Assembly: GCA_032164245.1 (NCBI GenBank)
Contig: JAVMKO010000005.1
Location: 59,257,442 to 59,321,441 of the forward strand
Direction of reading: 5' to 3'
DNA from: Sternotherus odoratus
Lineage: Eukaryota; Chordata; Testudines; Kinosternidae
DNA: 64,000 nucleotides
Within the stretch, counting starts at the first letter, position 1. Every line of letters begins with the position of its first letter. Of this stretch, positions 1 to 11,230 are shown piece by piece. Made by a program: the position numbers and the translations under genes. The notes beneath the pieces were generated by a model, which was given only the letters and a program-made list of their open reading frames with translations, did no database searches and was not told the DNA's origin.

Positions 1-333
1 TGTGTATTTATAAGGTGCTGCTCAAGCTCAAAGCTGATTCTCACAAACCACCTGTGAGGTGATGGCATTACTTTTTATTATTTGATTGTACTGCAGTACT
101 GCCTAATGTCCCCATTGTGCTAGACTGTGGCAGGGCGCTGGCCAGGAGTGCCTGAGCCAGCCCTGCCGGCCCTTTAAGAGGGAGCAGAAGCCTGCAAACC
201 TCCCTTGCAGAAAGGCTAATCAGCCACCTGGGCTGCAGGGCAATTAGCCTTGAGGAGTGGCACCTGGCAGCCTCCTCAGGGGGATAAAAGGCCTGCGAGA
301 AAGCAAGCCCAGTGTGGTGGGGATGGTATAGAG

Positions 334-1167
334 CAGGGGTCTCAAACTCAAATGACCACGAGGGCCACATGAGGACTACTGCATTAACCCGAGGGCCGCA
401 TCACTGATACTGACCCTGGCCCTGCCCCTACTCCACCCCTTCCATGAGGCCCTGCCCCTGCCTTGCCTCTTCCCATGCCTTCCCTGCCCCATTCCAACCC
501 CTTCCCCGAAGTCCCCCTCCCAGGGGGTGCAGAAAGGATGCAGGATGCAGCAGGGGCTCAGGGCAGGGAGTTGAGGTGCAGGTGTGCAGGGTGTGGAAGG
601 AGGCTCAGGGCAGAGATTTGGTGTGTGGGGTGTAAGAGAGGTGAGGGATGCGGCAGGGGGATGGGTGCAGCAGGTGGGTCAGGGCAGGGGGCTCAGGGCA
701 GGGAGTTGGGGTGCAGGTGGGGTTCTGGGTACGAGCTCCAGCCTGGTGCCACTTACCTAGAGCGGCTCCGGCCCCATACAGCTCCACTCCAGGAAGCTGC
801 TGCAACCAGTCTCTGCAGCCTGGGGGAGAGAGGGAGTCACCAGGAGGGTTCCCCTGCATGTGCTGCTCTTGCTTCCTCCAGACAACTCCCACGAAGCTCC
901 CATTGGCCGCAGTTCCCTGTTCCCAGCCAATGGGAGCTGTGGGGGTGCAATGCTTGGAGGGAGGCAAATAGGAGCCCTCTGTCTCCTCCCCCTTCCTTCC
1001 CCTCGGAAGGGACAGTGCTGGCAGCCGCTTCAGAAAGCGCGCTGCATTTGCAATGCACGAGGTGGGTGGGGGGAGCTGGGGGGCGGGACGGGGGGGGACT
1101 TCGCGGGCCACAGGGAAGGGCTTGGCGGGCCACATGTGGCCCGCGGGCCGCGTGTTTGAGACCCCTG
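334..1167. mobile_element. Non-autonomous hAT element (834 bp) with perfect 8 bp TSD
   Basis: The ends are caggggtctcaaac and its exact complement gtttgagacccctg, a 14 bp terminal inverted repeat. The flanks at 326-333 and 1168-1175 are both gtatagag, an exact 8 bp target duplication diagnostic of hAT transposons. The interior is GC-rich and non-coding; open frames through it overlap in all phases and resemble no protein. Because it disrupts the LTR at 126-1417, it is younger than that LTR. A shorter relative lies at 58686-59064. Confidence 0.92.
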
Positions 1168-1171
1168 GTAT

Positions 1172-1214
1172 AGAGTGTGGTGTGGATGGCATAGAGTGTG
1201 GTGTGGATGATTCA
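1172..1214 (+). repeat. Short tandem repeat, about 23 bp unit
   Basis: Two adjacent copies of a unit reading roughly tagagtgtggtgtggatg follow the hAT insertion, and a related stretch precedes it (311-333). This looks like a small minisatellite in the candidate LTR that the hAT element entered. Confidence 0.5.
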
Positions 1215-1461
1215 GAGCTTTGGGTTTGAGCTATTCAAGAGTTGCAAACTGTAAGCTGAAGTATACAGAGTCTGTGGAGCTGTGAGCTGTATACTGAAGG
1301 ACTGGACAAGCTGTATGTATTGGTGGTGGGGCCTGCACTGTGAATAAAGAGCACTGTGTGAAGCAAAGAAGGGTTTCCTGCCTGTGTTCCTGAGAGGGGT
1401 GAGAAGGCGGTCTGTCACAGACACTGTACATGAGTATAACAAAAACTAGCCATTGCCCAAG

Positions 1462-1600
1462 AGACTTCACAATTTCCCCACTTTCCGTTGAGGCACAGGG
1501 AGATGAAAGGGTTGCCTTGGGTCATATGATGTGAGTGGCAGAGCTGGGATTAGAACCCAGGTGTCCTGGCTCTCTAATCACTAGGCACTCTCCTTTCCCC
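1462..1600 (-). repeat. CORE/MIR-type SINE relic, antisense
   Basis: Contains gaggcacagggagatgaaa, then a degraded gccttgggtcatatgat, then cagagctgggattagaaccc and a taatcactaggca tail. This is the reverse complement order of the tRNA-derived CORE/MIR SINE seen across amniotes. Heavily diverged. Confidence 0.65.
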
Positions 1601-1622
1601 CCATTCACCTCCCATTTCTATT

Positions 1623-2991
1623 GTCTCTCCTGGCTTCTTGCTCTTGGAAGCTTTCAATTCTTCAAGCTGCCATGGTGAAGCAACGTGAGTTGTTTTCAGC
1701 ATTTTCTCCTTAGGTTCGACATGAAGAGCAAAACTAACAGGCGTAACTGGGGCTCCTGAGGATGAGCAAAGCTGCTCTTGATTGCCTGTGAATGGTTCCC
1801 TGAAGTTGTCCACAAAAGAAAAGGTTATTTAAGAGATGTTTTTCTATTTTGATTTTGTAATAGAGAAGGAGAAGGCCTTCTATTGAAGTCTGTTACAGAG
1901 GCTAAACTACTTTCATCTGGCTTTCCTATATTCTTCTTCATTTACAGTTGACCAGCAGCTTGTTTACTGTTCAGCGAGCTGCTTTGTTTTTTGATCAGAA
2001 CCAAGTAAATAACATTAGTTTGGGTTATTTAAAGTTGTGTTCAACCAGGTATCTAGTCACTCGTTTACAGCTTGAAACCTAAGGAACTGGCTCGGGGGAG
2101 GGAAGGGACCATATTTTTTCACATAAATCCTGAAGACCTAATATCACAGGAAAGGTCTTATTTACAGTTTGGACACTGACAGCATCAGTCTTCTGTTTTG
2201 TTATTGTAGGGGTTAATAGGTCAAGGGCCAGGGCATTAATCAGTGACCACAGTGCAGAAAAGAAATGCTAAACTTGAGGTGAAAGGAAAGGTGTCATGGG
2301 AACAGAAAGGAAAGCAAAGGCTTTTAAAGGAGCCATCCTGCAAAAAGCCACAAGCAAAGGGGAGAGTTTGATAATTAAAGTGTTGTTCAGAAAGGATTAT
2401 TCATTTTTGTGCTGTTTTACTATTAAAATTAGATATTCTCTAAATTCACTGTGGATCTGAGTGGCTTTTCCTTATCCATTAAAACATTTTTTTCTGGGAT
2501 TTTTTTCTAACCTAAAAATTGAAGGACAATATCTGGCTGATTATCAAACGCCAGTTGATTGTCACTTGATCTGTAGTGTGATAGGAAAGCAACAAGGAGG
2601 TACGGTAATCTATCAGACTTCCAAGAATCTCTGAGACTTTATCTTAGTATGTTAAGAAAGTTATGTAGCCTTCTTTTTCCAGCTCTGTTCTATTGTATAC
2701 AGGTTGTTATACCATAATATCTGAGCACCTTGCACCAGTGGATTTAGCAATATGACTCCACATCTGTAACATGTGGTTTGTTCCCTCATCCTCTCCCCAA
2801 GGGGAAACGTCTTCAGTAAAGTGTCTTCATTTGGTACAGCCACAGGGCATGTATGTGTGTATACGTGTACATTGCTATGCATTAGAGAAGGCAAGATGGC
2901 AAAGTTTGTGATGGTCTGTTCCTTTAAGCTCCCTCTGTCTATCCCTCCACGAAACCAGCTAACAAGGAAGAGTCATAACTTTTGAAAAGTG
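1623..2991. other. Unannotated stretch
   Basis: AT-rich sequence with no supportable gene, splice-linked exon set or recognisable repeat. Confidence 0.5.
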
Positions 2992-3068
2992 AATCCTCTT
3001 TCGCGAAACATGCCTGCATGTCAATGGGGCTGATCAGCACATTGCAGCATGTTTCGCGAAAGAGGATT
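2992..3068. repeat. Perfect 22 bp inverted repeat with 33 bp loop
   Basis: The left arm 2992-3013 contains the self-complementary core tttcgcgaaa, and the right arm 3047-3068 is its exact reverse complement. The loop is partly self-complementary too (ctgca near 3014, tgcag near 3043), so the whole 77 bp can fold as one hairpin. I cannot assign it to a transposon family. It may be a relic of an old palindromic element or a conserved structured site. Confidence 0.85.
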
Positions 3069-5934
3069 GGGCCTGTATAAACATCCCTGTCACTTTCACA
3101 GAGCTAACTCACTGCAATTCCAATGTCCATTTAGTTGTAACTCTTTAAAATCCATGCATTCCTTTTTCATATCCTCTTGAAGGAATACCCAATGTTTGTT
3201 TGTTTGTTAAATGCTTCTGTTTAGTTTGTGATTGGAATGGGAAAAGCAGCATTTTTATAGAGAGAGATCTAGCTCCAGTGAGGGATTTTTGTTTTTCTTT
3301 AAAACATAGGAGGAGTTTCATTTGTCTCATTCAAAGAGCAGATTCTCCCCTGCAAACTAACTGCAAGCTGTTGCTTTCCTCTGTCCACAGGGAAAGCTAT
3401 TATACTTCCTTAATGTGCTTCCTGGACTATCAGTCACATTGACTATTGTTTGTAAGAGAAAAGGCTTTCAGTGCTTATAGTCCAATCTTTAAATTCAAGC
3501 AATTTATTAGTAGTATTTCTGTGCTCCCTCACTCATTCCCTTTACCCTGGAAAGAATGAAAAATGGAAAGGGGTGGCATTTTCTTCTCTTGGTGAATATA
3601 AACGCATGCTGGAGTCAGAATTCCTCTGTCCTAGGGGAAAGGCCTATAGAATGTAAAATAAAATAACACTTCAGGGTCAGATTCTTAGCTAGAGCCAAAA
3701 GCATTCAACACCTCCGAAGGAGGTAGTCCAAAGGTGGGTATGTCATATGGCCTCCAAGTGCTGGAGCTGCTCTTCATGTCCAGCCCCTTAGAATAAGTTA
3801 GAGAAACCTGAAGGCTTCTCTAATTTGCGTATGATTTCTATGTCTCCAAAAGGCCATTGTAGCAGCCATGGATAATCAAGGATGCCCTGTCTATGCCTGC
3901 TTCCATCCACAATACTCTCCCGCCAGGAGGAGCTCCTATAGTGTGTCTACATCATCTGAAGATCCCCCATGGAAGGGAAATCTTCCCCTGTGTGACTGTA
4001 TGAGACAATTTTAGAGAGCTTTGCGCTATTGGAATAGCACAGTAACTCAATGAGGACAGGATTTGTCCTCTAGAATGTGCTTCTCCCCTCTCCCCACCCT
4101 ATACCCCCCTTTTTTTTCTTTGAACTATCTTACAGAACTGAAAATAAAATATTATTGGGTGCAGAATTCTATTAAATGACTCAAATATCCTATAGAGAGA
4201 CTATAGTCTCTTTATTAAATTTGGTAGCTTCTTAGAATACAGAGTCCTAAGGGTTTAATTCCTATTAAATTCTATAGGACTCTGCCATAAGGGATGGAGG
4301 GACCTTATTTTGTCTAACTGGGATCACCAAGAGCTCATTCCACAACCTCTGCTGCAGCTTCTGTGCACGGACAAGGATGAGAATGGATCTCTGAGACAAA
4401 TACCAGTTGGCAGAGTGGGTCAGTCTGTCTGGTTAGCCTGCTTTACCCTCCTCATTTCCCTACTGTAGGGTCAGTGAACAGTAATTAACTGCTCCATTTG
4501 TGGGATATCCACAGTTTGTGATAAATGACACTACTCTAAATACCAACCTGCTGCTGAACATTTGATTATAGAGCAACGTTTGAATATAGTACAACAAAAA
4601 GAAGCCATGCAATGGCTTGGTTGGACTGGAGCAAGCTGTGGAGTAGTTAATAAAGCTGTTCTGTGTCATTGAGAACTTAATACTGGTCATTTTAGGGTTA
4701 AGCTACTTTGCTTTGTAGTAAAACAATGCATTCTGCAATTGGAAGACAGTCCATTAGTCACATAACAAATGGGTAATTCTCATTTTCTATACTGGTCAGT
4801 GCAGGAGGGATAAAATAGAATACCCATGCTGATAATAAAGGAATACAATCACAGAAAGTAAATTAGGTTTAGATAGACTAACCATAGTCTGACTACTCTG
4901 AGGTCTTTTCCCTTTGGATAGGTAGTTAAATTGTATTAATTTGTTTTTTTATTTTTTAAGGTTCTGTTTCTCTTAAAAATAATATATATATTAGAAAATC
5001 TGATTCATTTTTGACATTTAGCTATTTTTTAATGTAATCAAATCTTTGAAAGACTATATTGTGGTAATCTGATTCAGAATATAAATAATATCTTATGTGA
5101 ATTTTCTGCTAATGGCATGGTATCCCATAAGTGCGTCATGAGAATGCAACCTTTGGTTTCTAGCTACCAACCCACATATTTTGGCTTTGTAGGAAGTGTA
5201 CCGTGTGATATGAAAAGGTTGGTAAAGAGCAACATATTAGAATTCTTCTCCAAGCGTCGTGTTTTTCATTGACCAAGTTTCCTAACCTACTTTCTTCCTC
5301 TGGAGATTATCTCAACTTTTAAATGCATTTCAGTCAAAGGCACACACTTCCCCCCTCATCTGTTCTTTCCTTTTTACAAGGAACTTTTTAATGCTATGAA
5401 AGGTGACAGGTTGAGAGCCCTAGAGACTTAAAACCTCTGTTCATCCTTAGAAATACCAGTACTGCAGACCACTGACAGTGGCAAATGTCTTCTCACCTGC
5501 CACCAGTATTCCTCAACCCTGACCTGGAGAGTCCTCCTCTGCAGGTGCAAGGGGAGTTCAGTCTTCATATCCATTTAGACCCTGGCCTCTCTGGCGGAGA
5601 CTATCAGCATGGAGGTGAATGGAAACAAGGAATCCAGTCTTAAGCCAAAGTCTTATGATGCCTTTTTTAACACATGCATCCGCACACATACACATACTCT
5701 CTCTCTGGTCTTGTTCTGAAGATTGCAAGAAGGACTGAAATGTGTTAGAAGAACTTGTTGTCTCCTTAATCCTTGCTGCAGAAGACCTTAAACTCATCAG
5801 GCGAACACAATCATTCCAGTAATTAAAACATCATAATTAAGATGTTTTCTTCTAAAACAGTCGTCTCCATTGGGGATTAATGATTTTGCCACCCGTAGGA
5901 CCTCATATGAATTTGTTGTGGTTTTTTTACAAAT
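3069..5934. other. Unannotated stretch
   Basis: AT-rich DNA with scattered homopolymers. No gene or clear repeat was recognised. A few short open frames are unsupported. Confidence 0.5.
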
Positions 5935-6265
5935 TCGTTTGAACCCACCGGCAGCTCCCTGCAGCCCTCCCCCAGCTCACCTCCACTCCACCGCCTCCCC
6001 TGAGTGCGCCACCCCTCCACTTCTCCCCCCCCTCACTCCCAGCGCTTTTGTGTGGCAAGCCTGGGAAGGAGGGGAAATGCGGCAGGGCTGGGGATTTGGG
6101 GAAGGGGTTGGAATGGGAGCAGGGAAGGGGCAGAGTTGGGGTGGGGCCAGCGGGGGGGGGGGGGATGAGCACCAGTCTGCACCTATGGCTATTAAAAATT
6201 TGCCACCTCTACAAACTTGCCATCCTAGGCCTAAGCCTTGTCGGCCTAGGCAATAATATGCTGCT
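5935..6265. repeat. Probable diverged DNA-transposon copy, GC-rich
   Basis: A compositional island in AT-rich flanks. It is C-rich on the left (ctccctgcagccctccccc) and G-rich after 6060, including a 13-G run at 6152-6164. It ends with ttgccacctctacaaacttg and a short inverted cctaggcctaag / cggcctaggc region. I recall similar GC-rich miniatures from turtle genomes, but the ends and target duplication were not resolved. Confidence 0.4.
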
Positions 6266-6986
6266 GGTGGTCCCAAAATGTAGTCCTAGGACTACACAGA
6301 CTCCCAGGTGGCCTGCAAAATTGAGCTTGTCCCTGGTTACAAGATCTCTTGACAGAGAGCCTGGAGACTCGTTGGATTGGGTCCTTGTTTCTATAGGCCT
6401 ATAGGACTGCTCCTGGCTGGGGAGCTTGTCTAGGTTAGTTGATGAAAAGGGAACAAATCAGAAGGGAAAGTATGTGCAGGGGTAGAGAAGAAGTAGTAGA
6501 GCATGTGACTGAAGAGCATGGGGTTGCAGAAAAGGGAAACGAGATGGGAGTGAGAAAATGAAACCAGAGAAAATGTAGAAAGTGTGATAAATTCTTACAG
6601 TTTTATAGTAACTGCTCTGTTCCCACTTCATGTTCCTTTAAGGGCACCAGAGTAAGGTTTATGGCTCCCAGCAGTTACTACTTTTGGGTGGAGACCTGTC
6701 TCTCTTCCTCTTGACCAGGGTTTTAAGACTGCACAGCTCCCTGCCTTGTGGTGCGACATCCTCACAAGCCGATCTACCTCATGCCCAGAGCCTGTGTGTT
6801 GCTTTCTCTCCAAGAACTATGAAGAGTGTATTTCCAGCAATTACAAGTTACCGTACAGCTCTTTCTAAGCAAGCACGTTTATTATTAAAGTAAAAGCAGT
6901 ACAAGGAAATCTCATAAAAACCCATAAAAGTTTGCTAAAAGCCTACCAGAGTAACCCATTAGTCTGATCAGCCATAGGAGACAAAA

Positions 6987-7940
6987 TATCAGAGGGGTAG
7001 CCATGTTTTGACTCCTACTACAGGACAGGCCCAAGAAGGAAAGTAACAGAACACCATTGGCCATCACATACAGCCCCCAGCTAAAACCCCTCCAGCGCAT
7101 CAATGATCTACAACCTGTCCTGGAAAATGATCCCTCACTCACAGGCCTTGTGAGGCAGGCCAATCCTTGCTTACACACAGCCCCCAAACCTGAAGCAAAT
7201 ACTCACCAGCAACTACACATCACATCACAGAAACACTAACCCAGGAACCAATCCTTGTAACAAACACCATTGTCTTCTTTGTCCGCATATCTACGCTATC
7301 AACACAATCCTAGGACCCAACCATACCATCTATACCATGCGAGGCTCATTCCCCTGCATATCTACTAATGTGATATGTGCTATCATGTGCCAGCAATGCC
7401 CCTTTGTCACATACATTGGTCAAACTGGACAGCCTCTAAGTAAAAGGATAAATGGACACAAATCAGACATCAGGAATGGTAACATGCAAAAGTCAGAAGA
7501 AGAATACTTCAATCTCCCTCGACGTTGAATAACTGATTTAAAAGCAGCCATTCTTCAACAAAAAAAAACTTCTAAAACAGGCTTCAAAGAGAAATTGCAG
7601 AACTACAATTCATTTTCAAACTTAACACCATCAATTTAGACTTGAGTAGGGACTGGGAGTGGCTGGCTCACTACCCAAGCAATTTCCCCTCTCTTAGTAT
7701 TGACACCACCTCATCAATTATTGGGAGTGGACCACCTTCACCCTACTGAATTGGCCTTCAATATTGGTTCTCCACTTATAAGGTTACTCCCGTCTCTTCA
7801 TGTGCCAATATATATACTAATGCCTGTATCTGTAATTTTCACTCCATGCATTTGAAGAAGTGGGTTTTTACCCATGAAAGCTTATGCCCAAATAAATCTG
7901 TTAGTCTTTAATATGCTATCAGACTCCTCATTGTTTTAGC
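6987..7940 (+). mobile_element. Penelope-like element remnant (truncated)
   Basis: It starts tatcagaggggtagccatgt and ends in a tail containing gaaagcttatg and aaatctgttagtctt. Both ends also occur in the 145 bp unit at 17634-17778. The flanks 6979-6986 and 7941-7948 are both agacaaaa, an 8 bp target duplication. Inside is a short reading frame matching the linker after the reverse transcriptase (7057-7239), then a GIY-YIG endonuclease piece (7337-7528). The reverse transcriptase itself is absent, so the copy could not move by itself. Confidence 0.82.
7337..7528 (+). pseudogene. GIY-YIG endonuclease fragment of a Penelope-like element
   Basis: The 63-residue frame contains CQQCPF followed by VTYIGQTGQPLSKR and NGHKSDI. 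This is the CxxC plus GIY-YIG-type signature of the endonuclease that follows the reverse transcriptase in Penelope-like retroelements. The usual G-I-Y is here V-T-Y. In intact elements the domain nicks target DNA. It stops at 7526-7528, and the sequence downstream keeps family character but is broken by frameshifts and stops. The frame immediately upstream (7057-7239) belongs to the same protein in another phase. Confidence 0.8.
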
Positions 7941-8431
7941 AGACAAAAGACTTTCCAACCCTACATCTGCAAGGATTAGGCCCTCCTTTGAACATTAGGT
8001 CCCTAATCTGTTTGCAGGATCTGAAATCAAGGCCCTGATCAATCTAAACACAGCCTTTTTATGCCTAAAGACCTTTATTTGTCTGTTGGCCTCTGGAAAT
8101 CCCAGATTGAACCAGTGTACTCAAGGCTTCCCAAGATGTGGCACCTCTTTGGAAGTTTTTACCACCTAAGTGATTCATTGGGGTTGCAATATCTGCTACA
8201 TCTCCCCCTAAATAAGTGGGTATAACTAGAGTGCCTAGCTGGAATCCTAGGGGAATCCTCAGGTTTATGCACTACATAGTGTGACAGTCAATACCTTTTA
8301 TAATTTAAAATTATGGCAATTCACATAATAAACATTCTTCTAACAAGCTGGTACACCCCATAACTACATCTGTACAGATTCATTTGATGACCATCCCATA
8401 TATTTTCTCACTTTTTAGAACCTGTTGGGTA

Positions 8432-8550
8432 GATCATAGAATCATAGAATATTAGGGTTGGAAGGGACCTCTGGAGGTCATCTAGTCCAACCCCCTGCTT
8501 AAAGCAGGACCAATCCCCAACTAAATCTATAAGGGGAGCTCTGATCCGCC
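8432..8550 (-). mobile_element. CR1 LINE 3' tail, antisense
   Basis: Begins atcatagaatcatagaat, the reverse complement of the CR1 terminal ATTCTATGAT repeats. It continues gggttggaagggacctct and tctagtccaaccccctgc, the conserved CR1 3' region of sauropsids. 5' truncated. Confidence 0.9.
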
Positions 8551-8597
8551 TCCTTATCTCTGTCATCCCCAAATCTTTGGGTGTGAACTTGAGATTA

Positions 8598-8900
8598 CGG
8601 GTATGTCTTCACTACCCGCCGAATCGGCGGGTAGCCATCGATCTTCTGGCGATCGATTTCTCGCATCTGATAAGGAAGCAAGAAATCGATCGCTCGCGGC
8701 TCCCCCGTCGACTGCGTAACTCCAGCTTGCCGGGAGGCGCAAGCTGGAGTCGATGGGGGAGCGCGCAGCCAACCGCTGCCGCCATGAGGACGAATGGTAA
8801 GTCGGGTGCAGGTACACAAACTTTAGCTACGTGATTCACGTAGCTGAAGTTGTGCATCTGCAGTCGATCCCCCCCCCCCCCCGTATTGGAGACCAGCCCT
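8598..8900. mobile_element. Harbinger-type non-autonomous element
   Basis: The left end gggtatgtcttcactacc equals the inward-read right terminus of the Harbinger at 23651-28241 (gggtatgtcttcactac). The interior carries several nested inverted repeats: cgatcgatttct / agaaatcgatcg, actccagcttgc / gcaagctggagt, and tagctacgtg / cacgtagct. A 14-C run lies at 8869-8882. The left flank has tta (8595-8597) and the right ends gaccagccct followed by ttg, consistent with a TTA target with one change. Confidence 0.7.
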
Positions 8901-10982
8901 TGGTCCTCTGACTCCCAGTCCCACATCCCATCTGCTTTTTACGCAGCATGTGGTGTCGCTTGGTCCCTCCAAAGTGGCAGGAAACAGGTGTGGGTTTTTT
9001 TGTTTTTCCAAAAAAGTGAAGAACAGACAAGGCTGACCCTCTGTGAAGCAGCCCTCAACCATGTACTTCATCAATAAAACTTGAAATACACCCAACACTT
9101 CTCCATGTATGTTTGCCACAAGGAAGTTCTGTCATCTCAAAGGAAGAGAAAAGAGATTCCATGCTTGTGAAGAGATGAGTGGGGAGATTCCCTCATGAAA
9201 AGCTCTCCATTAATGTGACCAAATGATTAGAAATCCTCAGTCTTAGGCATTTTAAGTATGTATAAATAAATACACAAAAAATCATGTGCATGTTGTTCTG
9301 GAGAAAGTGGTGGTCTTCAGTTGTTAGTTAGCCTATGGCTGAGGTTTACTTGACACGTCATGGTTTATAAAATAGTTATAAGAACCACACCTGCAGTGTT
9401 GTTTAGTTTGAACTTAATGGGGAAGCAGTTAAATGACCAAAATAGAGCATAATTTACACAATAGGAGAATACGGTGTGTAGAATCCAAGAGATGGTCTGC
9501 TGAGTGCCTTGCACAGGCGAGCTCACCTGGAGCCCTTGAGACCAACGAAAAAACAATTTTTTATCAATTATTTTTTGTAGCCGGTAAACAAAGCTTAATA
9601 GTCAACCCCCTGTGCCCTCACTCAGGCATTTCTCAAAAGGTCAATTTTTTCAAGGTGTGACCTTTACTTTTTGGATAGAAAAGATGCTACTCTTAGTGGC
9701 TGTGAATTGAAATTGCCTGAATGGTAATAACTTGGAGAGGCAAGAATATACATCTATATCTCAGGATTTTTACTGAGAAAGAAGATACAATATTTGAGCA
9801 TTTCAGAGCCTACAATAATCTCTAGGGCCACTGATGCATCTCTGCCAAATACCCATAAAATTAAGGCAAGTTTAATTGAAATGAATCCATCAATCAATTA
9901 CTGTACTCCCTTTTTAAAGCCTTTTTTCTGTAAAGTCTTAAGTACAGTTATCGTCTATCAATTTCTCATTAGTAAAAGCAAGTTACTAAAGCTAGGATTG
10001 CACAAAGAAATGAGATCTCTTCTTTCTGTACATGAAAGGAATGTGAACAGTGTAAGAACAATGTAAAGGAAAGATATTCTCCAAGCTGCTTCTATGGTGA
10101 GTAAAACAGTTGCTAAAAGGAAAATAAGCTGAAAAATCAAAGTGGCACTACCCAAAGCAGGGGGGGGGGGGGCATTTTTATGGGGAGTAATAAAATTGCA
10201 GATAAAAATTAAATCCCACTATTTTTTTCTTTTAAAAGATTACACTGAGGGTTTTCTGACATGAGATATAGGGAGCAGGAGAACAAGCATTATGATTAAT
10301 ATTCAGTTTTGCGAAACTAAAAGGGAACATGCAAAATTGTTGTTCTGCGTCATGTTGCTTTAGTCTTTGATACATAAAAGGCTGGCATGTCATTGGACAT
10401 CGTGGTTCCCAGTCTATCACACAGCACACTATCCAGTCATGGGCTGTGTTACAGAGGGTGACTGATGTATCATTGTTTGCCTAGCACAAACATGAGGGTT
10501 TATTACTAACTGCTCAGCTGTCATCTTTGTACAGCAGTGTGAAAGTGTGAAGAAAAGGAAGAGGGGGAGACATTTGGAAGGGGGGGGGAACACCCCAAGC
10601 CCTAGCACTGTGTTCTTGTGATGTCAAATGAGTAGGAGTGCCATGTGGGAGGCAGAGGTGTATGATGGGGGCTGACATTTTCAGAATGTGTTGCTTGCGT
10701 TCCCGGTATTTCACGTGTGCGCCCACTCATGGTATTTACAGGGGCAGCCCCTGTTGTGATTGGGGAAAAAAACCATTTTAAACCAATCTCTATTCTCTGA
10801 ACTGATTAAAGCAAGAACATATTCAGCACTTCACTGTGGTCCTTTATGTAACGGATTTGATAGCTCTGAAAGCACAGAGTGCCGCTTCACTGAAATGTGC
10901 TAGTTTTTGGTTAGAAACAAAGTGTATTGAATATGTCAGCTGCTGGCATATAATATTTGGCTAATAATATCTAGAACAAACT
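8901..10982. other. Unannotated stretch
   Basis: No gene recognised. Contains a 13-G run at 10160-10172 and a G-rich patch near 10580. AT-rich otherwise. Confidence 0.5.
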
Positions 10983-11230
10983 ACCGTATTTTTCGCCCTA
11001 TAAGACGCACTTTTTCTTCCCCAAAACGGGGGGGGAAAAGTTGGTGCGTCTTATAGGGCGAATGTGCGCCCCGGTTCCCCCCTCCCCGCCGCGGGCGGGC
11101 TGCCGGGAGCGTCCCGGTTCCCCCCTCCCCGCCGCGGGCGGGCTGCCGGGAGCGTCCCGGCAGCCCGCCCACGGCGGGGAGGGGGGAACCGGGACGCTCC
11201 CGGCAGCCCGCCCGCGCGGCGGGGACGGGA
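10983..11230. mobile_element. Miniature DNA element: 19 bp hairpin plus GC-rich inverted repeats
   Basis: After taccgtatttttcgccc, the segment 10992-11010 is exactly complementary to 11044-11062 (gtgcgtcttatagggcgaa). It is followed by two direct 43 bp units (11070-11112, 11113-11155) and then an inverted copy from about 11156 to 11220. The ccgtatttttcgc-type end resembles widespread miniature DNA transposons, but I cannot assign a superfamily and see no distal terminus. The apparent open frames are products of the repeat. Confidence 0.65.

Larger units (their letters stand above)
126..1417 (+). mobile_element. Candidate solo LTR, interrupted by a hAT miniature
   Basis: The unit begins TGTGGCAGGG and ends GGTCTGTCA, giving TG...CA termini. 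The flanking pentamers tagac (121-125) and cagac (1418-1422) match at four of five bases. A TATA-like gggataaaag sits at 281-290 and an AATAAA at 1343-1348, in the order expected for an LTR (promoter, then polyadenylation signal). Removing the inserted 834 bp element and its duplicated 8 bp leaves about 450 bp, a normal LTR length. No internal retroviral or gypsy coding sequence adjoins it, so it would be a solo LTR. Family unknown; a promoter-bearing non-LTR repeat is the alternative. Confidence 0.5.

Noticed and set aside
444..1192. Several overlapping open frames of 60-236 codons
   Set aside because: They overlap in nearly all phases inside a GC-rich hAT miniature and show low-complexity composition.
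5870..6404. Open frames on both strands, up to 128 codons
   Set aside because: Lie in a GC-rich transposon-like island and mirror one another.
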